Shown: piece after piece, positions 50,101 through 61,844 of the stretch
Layout: each line of letters starts with the position of its first letter
How positions within the stretch are numbered: position 1 is the stretch's first letter
Assembly: GCF_037975245.1 (NCBI RefSeq)
Contig: NC_092570.1
Span: 13,590,501-13,654,500, forward strand
DNA from: Apostichopus japonicus
Lineage: Eukaryota > Echinodermata > Holothuroidea > Aspidochirotida > Stichopodidae
Length of the DNA: 64,000 nt
Direction: 5' to 3'
Translations under genes and position numbers: made by a program
The notes under the pieces: model-generated
Told to the model about the DNA's origin: nothing
The model's database searches: none
The model's input: only the letters and a program-made list of their open reading frames with translations

Positions 50101-52792
50101 GCTTTTTGCATTGGGCCTAACTTTATGCACTGCTCTGATTCAAAATCTGCTATTTGTATAAGGCCTAACTTTATGCACTGCTCTTATTCAAAATTTGCTT
50201 TTTGCATTAGGCCTAACTTTATGCACTGCTCTGATTCAAAATCTGCTATTTGCATTAGGCCTAACTTTATCATTTATGCACTGCTCTTATTCAAAATCTG
50301 CTATTTGCATTGGGCCTATAACTTTATGCAATGCTCTGATTCAAAATCTGCTATTTACAGTTGGCCTTACTTTATGCACTGCTCTTATTCAAATTTTGCT
50401 ATTTGCATTAGGCCTAACTTAATGCACTGCTCTGATTCAAAATATGCTATTTGCATTAGGCCTATAACTTTATGCACTGCTCTTATTCAAAATCTGCATT
50501 TTGCATTAGGCCTAACTTTATGCACTGCTCTTATTCAAAATCTGCTTTTTGCATTGGGCATAACTTTATGCACTGCTCTGATTCAAAATCTGCTTTTTGC
50601 ATTGGTCCTAACTTTATGCACTGCTCTGATTCAATATCTGCTATTTGTATAAGGCCTAACTTTATGCACTGCTCTGATTCAAAATCTGCTTTTTGTATTG
50701 GGCCTAACTTTATGCACTGCTCTTATTCAAAATCTGCTATTTGCATTAGGCCTATAACTTAATGCACTGCTCTTATTCGAAATCTTCTATTTGCATTAGG
50801 CCTATAACTTTATGCACTGCTCTGATTCAAAATCTGATATTTGCATAAGGCCTACCTTTATGCACTGCTCTGATTCAAAATCTGCTATTTGCATTAGGCC
50901 TAACTTTATCATTTATGCACTGCTCTGATTCAAAATCTGATATTTGCATTAGGCCTAACTTTATGCACTGCTCTGATTCAAAATCTGCTTTTTGCATTAG
51001 GCCTAACTTTATGCACTGCTCTGATTCAAAATCTGCTTTTTGCATTAGGCCTAACTTTATGCACTGCTCTGATTCAAAATCTGCTATTTGCATTAGGCCT
51101 ATAACTTTATGCACTGCTCTGATTCAAAATCTGCTATTTGCATAAGGCCTACCTTTATGCACTGCTCTGATTCAAAATCTGCTATTTGCATTAGGCCTAA
51201 CTTTATCATTTATGCACTGCTCTTATTCAAATTTTGCTATTTGCAGTAGGCCTAGCTTTATGCACTGCTCTGATTCAAAATCTGATATTTGCATTAGGCC
51301 TAACTTTATGCACTGCTCTTATTCAATATCTGCTATTTGCATTAGGCCTATAACTTTATGCACTGCTCTGATTCAAAATCTGCTATTTGCATAAGGCCTA
51401 CCTTTATGCACTGCTCTGATTCAAAATATGCTATTTGCATTAGGCCTAACTTGATCTTTTATGCACTGCTCTTATTCAAAATCTACTTTGTGCATTAGGC
51501 CTATAACTTTATGCAATGCTCTGATTCAAAATCTGCTATTTGCATAAGGCCTAACTTTATGCACTGCTCTTATTCAAATTTTGCTATTTGCATTAGGCCT
51601 AACTTTATGCACTGCTCTGATTCAAAATCTGCTATTTGCATTAGGCCTAACTTTATGCACTGCTCTGATTCAAAATCTGCTTTTCGCATTAGGCCTATAA
51701 CTTTATGCAATGCTCTGATTCAAAATCTGCTATTTGCATAAGGCCTAACTTTATGCACTGCTCTTATTCAAAATCTGCTATTTGCATTAGGCCTAACTTT
51801 ATGCACTGCTCTGATTCAAAATCTGCTATTTGCATTAGGCCTAACTTTATGCACTGCTCTGATTCAAAATCTGCTATTTGCACTATTCCTAACTTTATGC
51901 ACTGCTCTTATTCAAAATCTGCTATTTGCATTGGGCCTAACTTTATGCACTGCTCTTATTCAAAATCTGCTTTTTGCATTGGGCCTAACTTTATGCACTG
52001 CTCTTATTCAAAATCTGCTTTTTGCATTAGGCCTACCTTTATGCACTGCTCTGATTCAAAATCTGCTATTTGCATTAGGCCTAACTTTATCATTTATGCA
52101 CTGCTCTTATTCAAAATCTGTTATTTGCATTGGGCCTATAACTTTATGCAATGCTCTGATTCAAAATCTGCTATTTACAGTTGGCCTAACTTTATGCACT
52201 GCTCTTATTCAAATTTTGCTATTTGCATTAGGCCTAACTTTATGCACTGCTCTTATTCAAAATCTGCATTTTGCATTAGACCCAACTTTATGCACTGCTC
52301 TTATTCAAAATCTGCTTTTTGCATTGGGCCTAACTTTATGCACTGCTCTGATTCAAAATCTGCTTTTTGCATTGATCCTAACTTTATGCACTGCTCTGAT
52401 TCAAAATCTGCTATTTGTATAAGGCCTAACTTTATGCACTGCTCTGATTCAAAATCTGCTTTTTGTATTGGGCCTAACTTTATGCACTGCTCTTATTCAA
52501 AATTCGTTTTTTGCATTGGGCCTAACTTTATGCACTGCTCTGATTCAAAATCTGATATTTGCTTTAGGCTTAACTTTATGCACTGCTCAAGATTATTCAA
52601 AATCTGCGTTTTGCATTAGGCCTAACTTTATGCACTGCTCTTATTCAAAATCTGCTATTTGCATTAGGCCTATAACTTAATGCACTGCTCTTATTCGAAA
52701 TCTTCTATTTGCATTAGGCCTATAACTTTATGCACTGCTCTGATTCAAAATCTGATATTTGCAGAAGGCCTACCTTTATGCACTGCTCTGAT

Positions 52793-53279
52793 TCAAAATC
52801 TGCATTTTGCATTAGGCCTAACTTTATCATTTATGCACTGCTCTGATTCAAAATCTGATATTTGCATTAGGCCTAACTTTATGCACTGCTCTGATTCAAA
52901 ATCTGCTTTTTGCATTAGGCCTAACTTTATGCACTGCTCTGATTCAAAATCTGCTTTTTGCATTAGGCCTAACTTTATGCACTGCTCTGATTCAAAATCT
53001 GATATTTGCATAAGGCCTACCTTTATGCACTGCTCTGATTCAAAATCTGCATTTTGCATTAGGCCTAACTTTATCATTTATGCACTGCTCTGATTCAAAA
53101 TCTGATATTTGCATTAGGCCTAACTTTATGCACTGCTCTGATTCAAAATCTGCTTTTTGCATTAGGCCTAACTTTATGCACTGCTCTGATTCAAAATCTG
53201 CTTTTTGCATTAGGCCTAACTTTATGCACTGCTCTGATTCAAAATCTGCTATTTGCATTAGGCCTATAACTTTATGCAC
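52793..53279. repeat. Tandem 247-bp duplication within the array
   Basis: A five-unit group (TGCATTTTGC, an ATCATTTATGC 55-bp unit, CTGATATTTGC, two CTTTTTGC units) starting near 52793 repeats at 53040, 247 bp later. It is one of the shortest and apparently youngest amplifications in the array. Confidence 0.8.
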
Positions 53280-55092
53280 TGCTCTGATTCAAAATCTGCT
53301 ATTTGCATAAGGCCTACCTTTATGCACTGCTCTGATTCAAAATCTGCTATTTGCATTAGGCCTAACTTTATCATTTATGCACTGCTCTGATTCAAAATCT
53401 GCTATTTGCAGTAGGCCTAGCTTTATGCACTGTTCTGATTCAAAATCTGATATTTGCATTAGGCCTAACTTTATGCACTGCTCTTATTCAAAATCTGCTA
53501 TTTGCATTAGGCCTATAACTTTATGCACTGCTCTGATTCAAAATCTGCTATTTGCATTAGGCCTATAACTTTATGCACTGCTCTGATTCAAAATCTGCTA
53601 TTTGCATAAGGCCTACCTTTATGCACTGCTCTGATTCAAAATATGCTATTTGCATTAGGCCTAACTTTATCTTTTATGCACTGCTCTTATTCAAAATCTA
53701 CTTTGTGCATTAGGCCTATAACTTTATGCAATGCTCTGATTCAAAATCTGCTATTTGCATAAGGCCTAACTTTATGCACTGCTCTTATTCAAATTTTGCT
53801 ATTTGCATTAGGCCTAACTTTATGCACTGCTCTGATTCAAAATCTGCTATTTGCATTAGGCCTAACTTTATGCACTGCTCTGATTCAAAATCTGCTTTTC
53901 GAATTAGGCCTATAACTTTATGCAATGCTCTGATTCAAAATCTGCTATTTGCATAAGGCCTAACTTTATGCACTGCTCTTATTCAAAATCTGCTATTTGC
54001 ATTAGGCCTAACTTTATGCACTGCTCTGATTCAAAATCTGCTATTTGCATTAGGCCTAACTTTATGCACTGCTCTGATTCAAAATCTGCTTTTTGCATTA
54101 GGCCTAACTTTATGCACTGCTCTTATTCAAAATCTGCTATTTGCATTATTCCTAACTTTATGCACTGCTCTTATTCAAAATCTGCTATTTGCATTGGGCC
54201 TAACTTTATGCACTGCTCTTATTCAAAATCTGCTTTTTGCATTGGGCCTAACTTTATGCACTGCTCTTATTCAAAATCTGCTATTTGTATAAGGCCTAAC
54301 TTTATGCACTGCTCTTATTCAAAATTTGCTTTTTGCTTTGGGCCTAACTTTATGCACTGTTCTGATTCAAAATCTGCTTTTTGCATTTGGCCTAACTTTA
54401 TGCACTGCTCTGATTCAAAATCTGCTTTTCGCATTAGGCCTATAACTTTATGCAATGCTCTGATTCAAAATCTGCTATTTGCATAAGGCCTAACTTTATG
54501 CACTGCTCTTATTCAAAATCTGCTATTTGCATTAGGCCTAACTTTATGCACTGCTCTGATTCAAAATCTGCTATTTGCATTAGGCCTAACTTTATGCACT
54601 GCTCTGATTCAAAATCTGCTTTTCGCATTAGGCCTAACTTTATGCACTGCTCTTATTCAAAATCTGCTATTTGCATTATTCCTAACTTTATGCACTGCTC
54701 TTATTCAAAATCTGCTATTTGCATTGGGCTTAACTTTATGCACTGCTCTTATTCAAAATCTGCTTTTTGCATTGGGCCTAACTTTATGCACTGCTCTTAT
54801 TCAAAATCTGCTATTTGTATAAGGCCTAACTTTATGCACTGCTCTTATTCAAAATTTGCTTTTTGCTTTGGGCCTAACTTTATGCACTGTTCTGATTCAA
54901 AATCTGCTTTTTGCATTTGGCCTAACTTTATGCACTGCTCTTATTCAAAGTTTGCTTTTTGCATTGGGACTAACTTTATGCACTGCTCTGATTCAAAATC
55001 TGCTATTTGCATTTGGCCTAACTTTATGCACTGCTCTGATTCAAAATTTGCTTTTTGCATTGGGACTAACTTTATGCATTGCTCTGATTCAA

Positions 55093-55137
55093 AATCTGCT
55101 ATTTGCATATGGCCTAACTTTATGCAAATAGCAGATT
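55093..55137. repeat. Hairpin from an inverted monomer fragment, copy 1
   Basis: AATCTGCTATTTGCAT (55093-55108) is followed after 13 bases by its exact reverse complement ATGCAAATAGCAGATT (55122-55137). The right arm replaces the normal GCACTGCTCTG part of the monomer, and direct sequence then resumes with ATTCAAATCTGC. It is the only opposite-orientation satellite sequence I noticed in the array, apart from its own copies. Confidence 0.9.
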
Positions 55138-55773
55138 ATTCAAATCTGCTTGTTGCATTAGGCCTAACTTGAGGCACTGCTCTTATTCAAAATTTGCTTT
55201 GTGCATTAAGCCTAACTGTATGCACTGCTCTGATTCAAAATCTGCTTTTTGCATTAGGCCTAACTTTATGCACTGCTCTTATTCAAAATCTGCTTTTTGC
55301 ATTAGGCCTAACTTTATGCACTGCTCTTATTCAAATTCTGCTTTTTGCATTAGGCCTTACTTTATCATTTATGCACTGCTCTGATTCAAAATCTTCTATT
55401 TGCATTATTCCTAACTTTATGCACTGCTCTTATTCAAAATCTGCTTTTTGCATTAGGCCAAACTTTATGCACTGCTCTTATTCAAAATCTGCTATTTGCA
55501 TTATTCCTAACTTTATGCACTGCTCTTATTCAAAATCTGCTATTTGTATAAGGCCTAACTTTATGCACTGCTCTTATTCAAAATTTGCTTTTTGCTTTGG
55601 GCCTAACTTTATGCACTGTTCTGATTCAAAATCTGCTTTTTGCATTTGGCCTAACTTTATGCACTGCTCTTATTCAAAATTTGCTTTTTGCATTGGGACT
55701 AACTTTATGCACTGCTCTGATTCAAAATCTGCTATTTGCATTTGGCCTAACTTTATGCACTGCTCTGATTCAA

Positions 55774-55818
55774 AATTTGCTTTTTGCATATGGCCTAACT
55801 TTATGCAAATAGCAGATT
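55774..55818. repeat. Inverted monomer fragment, copy 2 (imperfect hairpin)
   Basis: The same ATGCAAATAGCAGATT piece is at 55803-55818. Here the upstream arm is AATTTGCTTTTTGCAT, so the stem has mismatches. The copy was therefore carried by duplication into a slightly different context rather than made afresh. Confidence 0.85.
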
Positions 55819-56759
55819 ATTCAAATCTGCTTGTTGCATTAGGCCTAACTTGAGGCACTGCTCTTATTCAAAATTTGCTTTGTGCATTAAGCCTAACTGT
55901 ATGCACTGCTCTGATTCAAAATCTGCTTTTTGCATTAGGCCTATAACTTAATGCACTGCTCTTATTCGAAATCTTCTATTTGCATTAGGCCTATAACTTT
56001 ATGCACTGCTCTGATTCAAAATCTGATATTTGCATAAGGCCTACCTTTATGCACTGCTCTGATTCAAAATCTGCTATTTGCATTAGGCCTAACTTTATCA
56101 TTTATGCACTGCTCTGATTCAAAATCTGCTTTTTGCATTAGGCCTAACTTTATCATTTATGCACTGCTCTGATTCAAAATCTGCTTTTTGCATTAGGCCT
56201 AACTTTATGCACTGCTCTGATTCAAAATCTGCTATTTGCATTAGGCCTATAACTTTATGCACTGCTCTGATTCAAAATCTGCTATTTGCATAAGGCCTAC
56301 CTTTATGCACTGCTCTGATTCAAAATCTGCTATTTGCATTAGGCCTAACTTTATCATTTATGCACGGCTCTTATTCAAAATCTGCTATTTGCAGTAGGCC
56401 TAGCTTTATGCACTGCTCTGATTCAAAATCTGATATTTGCATTAGGTGTAACTTTATGCACTGCTCTTATTCAAAATCTGCTATTTGCATTAGGCCTATA
56501 ACTTTATGCACTGCTCTGATTCAAAATCTGCTATTTGCATAAGGCCTACCTTTATGCACTGCTCTGATTCAAAATATGCTATTTGCATTAGGCCTAACTT
56601 GATCTTTTATGCACTGCTCTTATTCAAAATCTACTTTGTGCATTAGGCCTATAACTTTATGCAATGCTCTAATTCAAAATCTGCTATTTGCATAAGGCCT
56701 AACTTTATGCACTGCTCTTATTCAAATTTTGCTATTTGCATTAGGCCTAACTTTATGCA

Positions 56760-58510
56760 CTGCTCTGATTCAAAATCTGCTATTTGCATTAGGCCTAACT
56801 TTATGCACTGCTCTGATTCAAAATCTGCTTTTCGCATTAGGCCTATAACTTTATGCAATGCTCTGATTCAAAATCTGCTATTTGCATAAGGCCTAACTTT
56901 ATGCACTGCTCTTATTCAAAATCTGCTATTTGCATTAGGCCTAACTTTATGCACTGCTCTGATTCAAAATCTGCTATTTGCATTAGGCCTAACTTTATGC
57001 ACTGCTCTGATTCAAAATCTGCTTTTCGCATTAGGCCTAACTTTATGCACTGCTCTTATTCAAAATCTGCTATTTGCACTATTCCTAACTTTATGCACTG
57101 CTCTTATTCAAAATCTGCTATTTGCATTGGGCCTAACTTTATGCACTGCTCTTATTCAAAATCTGCTTTTTGCATTGGGCCTAACTTTATGCACTGCTCT
57201 TATTCAAAATCTGCTTTTTGCATTAGGCCTACCTTTATGCACTGCTCTGATTCAAAATCTGCTATTTGCATTAGGCCTAACTTTATCATTTATGCACTGC
57301 TCTTATTCAAAATCTGCTATTTGCATTGGGCCTATAACTTTATGCAATGCTCTGATGCAAAATCTGCTATTTACAGTTGGCCTAACTTTATGCACTGCTC
57401 TTATTCAAATTTTGCTATTTGCATTAGGCCTATAACTTTATGCACTGCTCTTATTCAAAATCTGCATTTTGCATTAGACCCAACTTTATGCACTGCTCTT
57501 ATTCAAAATCTGCTTTTTGCATTGGGCCTAACTTTATGCACTGCTCTTATTCAAATTTTGCTATTTGCATTAGGCCTAACTTTATGCACTGCTCTGATTC
57601 AAAATCTGCTATTTGCATTAGGCCTAACTTTATGCACTGCTCTGATTCAAAATCTGCTTTTCGCATTAGGCCTATAACTTTATGCAATGCTCTGATTCAA
57701 AATCTGCTATTTGCATAAGGCCTAACTTTATGCACTGCTCTTATTCAAAATCTGCTATTTGCATTAGGCCTAACTTTATGCACTGCTCTGATTCAAAATC
57801 TGCTATTTGCATTAGGCCTAACTTTATGCACTGCTCTGATTCAAAATCTGCTTTTCGCATTAGGCCTAACTTTATGCACTGCTCTTATTCAAAATCTGCT
57901 ATTTGCACTATTCCTAACTTTATGCACTGCTCTTATTCAAAATCTGCTATTTGCATTGGGCCTAACTTTATGCACTGCTCTTATTCAAAATCTGCTTTTT
58001 GCATTGGGCCTAACTTTATGCACTGCTCTTATTCAAAATCTGCTTTTTGCATTAGGCCTACCTTTATGCACTGCTCTGATTCAAAATCTGCTATTTGCAT
58101 TAGGCCTAACTTTATCATTTATGCACTGCTCTTATTCAAAATCTGCTATTTGCATTGGGCCTATAACTTTATGCAATGCTCTGATGCAAAATCTGCTATT
58201 TACAGTTGGCCTAACTTTATGCACTGCTCTTATTCAAATTTTGCTATTTGCATTAGGCCTATAACTTTATGCACTGCTCTTATTCAAAATCTGCATTTTG
58301 CATTAGACCCAACTTTATGCACTGCTCTTATTCAAAATCTGCTTTTTGCATTGGGCCTAACTTTATGCACTGCTCTGATTCAAAATCTGCTTTTTGCATT
58401 GGTCCTAACTTTATGCACTGCTCTGATTCAAAATCTGCTATTTGTATAAGGCCTAACTTTATGCACTGCTCTGATTCAAAATCTGCTTTTTGTATTGGGC
58501 CTAACTTTAT
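56760..58510. repeat. Tandem 829-bp duplication within the array
   Basis: Landmarks at 56853, 57127 and 57440 recur at 57682, 57956 and 58269. Shared rare variants include TTTGCACTATTCC, GCTCTGATGCAAAATC and CATTAGACCCAAC. All are present in both copies, so the duplication is recent. Confidence 0.85.
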
Positions 58511-58859
58511 GCACTGCTCTTATTCAAAATTTGTTTTTTGCATTGGGCCTAACTTTATGCACTGCTCTGATTCAAAATCTGATATTTCCTTTAGGCTTAA
58601 CTTTATGCACTGCTCAAGATTATTCAAAATCTGCTTTTTGCATTAGGCCTAACTTTATGCACTGCTCTTATTCAAAATCTGCTATTTGCATTAGGCCTAT
58701 AACTTAATGCACTGCTCTTATTCGAAATCTTCTATTTGCATTAGGCCTATAACTTTATGCACTGCTCTGATTCAAAATCTGATATTTGCATAAGGCCTAC
58801 CTTTATGCACTGCTCTGATTCAAAATCTGCATTTTGCATTAGGCCTAACTTTATCATTT

Positions 58860-59900
58860 ATGCACTGCTCTGATTCAAAATCTGATATTTGCATTAGGCC
58901 TAACTTTATGCACTGCTCTGATTCAAAATCTGCTTTTTGCATTAGGCCTAACTTTATGCACTGCTCTGATTCAAAATCTGCTTTTTGCATTAGGCCTAAC
59001 TTTATGCACTGCTCTGATTCAAAATCTGCTATTTGCATTAGGCCTATAACTTTATGCACTGCTCTGATTCAAAATCTGCTATTTGCATAAGGCCTACCTT
59101 TATGCACTGCTCTGATTCAAAATCTGCTATTTGCATTAGGCCTAACTTTATCATTTATGCACTGCTCTTATTCAAAATCTGCTATTTGCAGTAGGCCTAG
59201 CTTTATGCACTGCTCTGATTCAAAATCTGATATTTGCATTAGGCCTAACTTTATGCACTGCTCTTATTCAAAATCTGCTATTTGCATTAGGCCTATAACT
59301 TTATGCACTGCTCTGATTCAAAATCTGCTATTTGCAATAGGCCTATAACTTTATGCACTGCTCTGATTCAAAATCTGCTATTTGCATAAGGCCTACCTTT
59401 ATGCACTGCTCTGATTCAAAATATGCTATTTGCATTAGGCCTAACTTTATCTTTTATGCACTGCTCTTATTCAAAATCTACTTTGTGCATTAGGCCTATA
59501 ACTTTATGCAATGCTCTGATTCAAAATCTGCTATTTGCATAAGGCCTAACTTTATGCACTGCTCTTATTCAAATTTTGCTATTTGCATTAGGCCTAACTT
59601 TATGCACTGCTCTGATTCAAAATCTGCTATTTGCATTAGGCCTAACTTTATGCACTGCTCTGATTCAAAATCTGCTTTTCGCATTAGGCCTATAACTTTA
59701 TGCAATGCTCTGATTCAAAATCTGCTATTTGCATAAGGCCTAACTTTATGCACTGCTCTGATTCAAAATCTGCTATTTGCATTAGGCCTAACTTTATGCA
59801 CTGCTCTGATTCAAAATCTGCTATTTGCATTAGGCCTAACTTTATGCACTGCTCTGATTCAAAATCTGCTTTTCGCATTAGGCCTAACTTTATGCACTGC
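58860..59900. repeat. Array segment shared at offsets -5,780 and +3,658 bp
   Basis: Landmarks at 58860, 59157 and 59506 match 53080, 53377 and 53726 upstream and 62518, 62815 and 63164 downstream. Three copies of this roughly 1-kb block in the last 11 kb show that the right part of the window is still being reshuffled in blocks. Confidence 0.83.
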
Positions 59901-60342
59901 TCTTATTCAAAATCTGCTATTTGCATTATTCCTAACTTTATGCACTGCTCTTATTCAAAATCTGCTATTTGCATTGGGCCTAACTTTATGCACTGCTCTT
60001 ATTCAAAATCTGCTTTTTGCATTGGGCCTAACTTTATGCACTGCTCTTATTCAAAATCTGCTATTTGTATAAGGCCTAACTTTATGCACTGCTCTTATTC
60101 AAAATTTGCTTTTTGCTTTGGGCCTAACTTTATGCACTGTTCTGATTCAAAATCTGCTTTTTGCATTTGGCCTAACTTTATGCACTGCTCTTATTCAAAG
60201 TTTGCTTTTTGCATTGGGACTAACTTTATGCACTGCTCTGATTCAAAATCTGCTATTTGCATTTGGCCTAACTTTATGCACTGCTCTGATTCAAAATTTG
60301 CTTTTTGCATTGGGACTAACTTTATGCATTGCTCTGATTCAA

Positions 60343-60387
60343 AATCTGCTATTTGCATATGGCCTAACTTTATGCAAATAGCAGATT
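60343..60387. repeat. Inverted monomer fragment hairpin, copy 3
   Basis: Perfect 16-bp stem (60343-60358 with 60372-60387) and 13-base loop. It lies 5,250 bp after copy 1, the same offset as the surrounding duplicated block (54.45-55.2 to 59.7-60.45 kb). Confidence 0.88.
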
Positions 60388-61070
60388 ATTCAAATCTGCT
60401 TGTTGCATTAGGCCTAACTTGAGGCACTGCTCTTATTCAAAATTTGCTTTGTGCATTAAGCCTAACTGTATGCACTGCTCTGATTCAAAATCTGCTTTTT
60501 GCATTAGGCCTAACTTTATGCACTGCTCTTATTCAAAATCTGCTTTTTGCATTAGGCCTAACTTTATGCACTGCTCTTATTCAAATTCTGCTTTTTGCAT
60601 TAGGCCTTACTTTATCATTTATGCACTGCTCTGATTCAAAATCTTCTATTTGCATTATTCCTAACTTTATGCACTGCTCTTATTCAAAATCTGCTTTTGC
60701 ATTAGGCCAAACTTTATGCACTGCTCTTATTCAAAATCTGCTATTTGCATTATTCCTAACTTTATGCACTGCTCTTATTCAAAATCTGCTATTTGTATAA
60801 GGCCTAACTTTATGCACTGCTCTTATTCAAAATTTGCTTTTTGCTTTGGGCCTAACTTTATGCACTGTTCTGATTCAAAATCTGCTTTTTGCATTTGGCC
60901 TAACTTTATGCACTGCTCTTATTCAAAATTTGCTTTTTGCATTGGGACTAACTTTATGCACTGCTCTGATTCAAAATCTGCTATTTGCATTTGGCCTAAC
61001 TTTATGCACTGCTCTGATTCAAAATTTGCTTTTTGCATTGGGACTAACTTTATGCATTGCTCTGATTCAA

Positions 61071-61115
61071 AATCTGCTATTTGCATATGGCCTGACTTTA
61101 TGCAAATAGCAGATT
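61071..61115. repeat. Inverted monomer fragment hairpin, copy 4
   Basis: Perfect 16-bp stem (61071-61086 with 61100-61115). The loop has the private change GGCCTGACT where the other copies read GGCCTAACT. It lies 728 bp after copy 3, matching the local tandem duplication. Confidence 0.88.
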
Positions 61116-61799
61116 ATTCAAATCTGCTTGTTGCATTAGGCCTAACTTGAGGCACTGCTCTTATTCAAAATTTGCTTTGTGCATTAAGCCTAACTGTATG
61201 CACTGCTCTGATTCAAAATCTGCTTTTTGCATTAGGCCTAACTTTATGCACTGCTCTGATTCAAAATCTGCTTTTTGCATTAGGCCTAACTTTATGCACT
61301 GCTCTTATTCAAATTCTGCTTTTTGCATTAGGCCTTACTTTATCATTTATGCACTGCTCTGATTCAAAATCTTCTATTTGCATTAGGCCTAACTTTATGC
61401 ACTGCTCTTATTCAAAATCTGCTTTTTGCATTAGGCCAAACTTTATGCACTGCTCTTATTCAAAATCTGCTATTTGCATTATTCCTAACTTTATGCACTG
61501 CTCTTATTCAAAATCTGCTATTTGTATAAGGCCTAACTTTATGCACTGCTCTTATTCAAAATTTGCTTTTTGCTTTGGGCCTAACTTTATGCACTGCTCT
61601 GATTCAAAATCTGCTTTTTGCATTTGGCCTAACTTTATGCACTGCTCTTATTCAAAATTTGCTTTTTGCATTGGGACTAACTTTATGCACTGCTCTGATT
61701 CAAAATCTGCTATTTGCATTTGGCCTAACTTTATGCACTGCTCTGATTCAAAATTTGCTTTTTGCATTGGGACTAACTTTATGCATTGCTCTGATTCAA

Positions 61800-61844
61800 A
61801 ATCTGCTATTTGCATATGGCCTAACTTTATGCAAATAGCAGATT
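61800..61844. repeat. Inverted monomer fragment hairpin, copy 5
   Basis: Perfect 16-bp stem (61800-61815 with 61829-61844), 13-base loop. It lies 729 bp after copy 4. The extra base reflects a CTGCTTTTGC versus CTGCTTTTTGC difference between the flanking units. Confidence 0.88.

Noticed and set aside
55122-55137. A full inversion of the array orientation near 55.1 kb
   Set aside because: Only 16 bases are reversed; direct-orientation monomers resume at once, so it is a local template-switch type event and not an array inversion.
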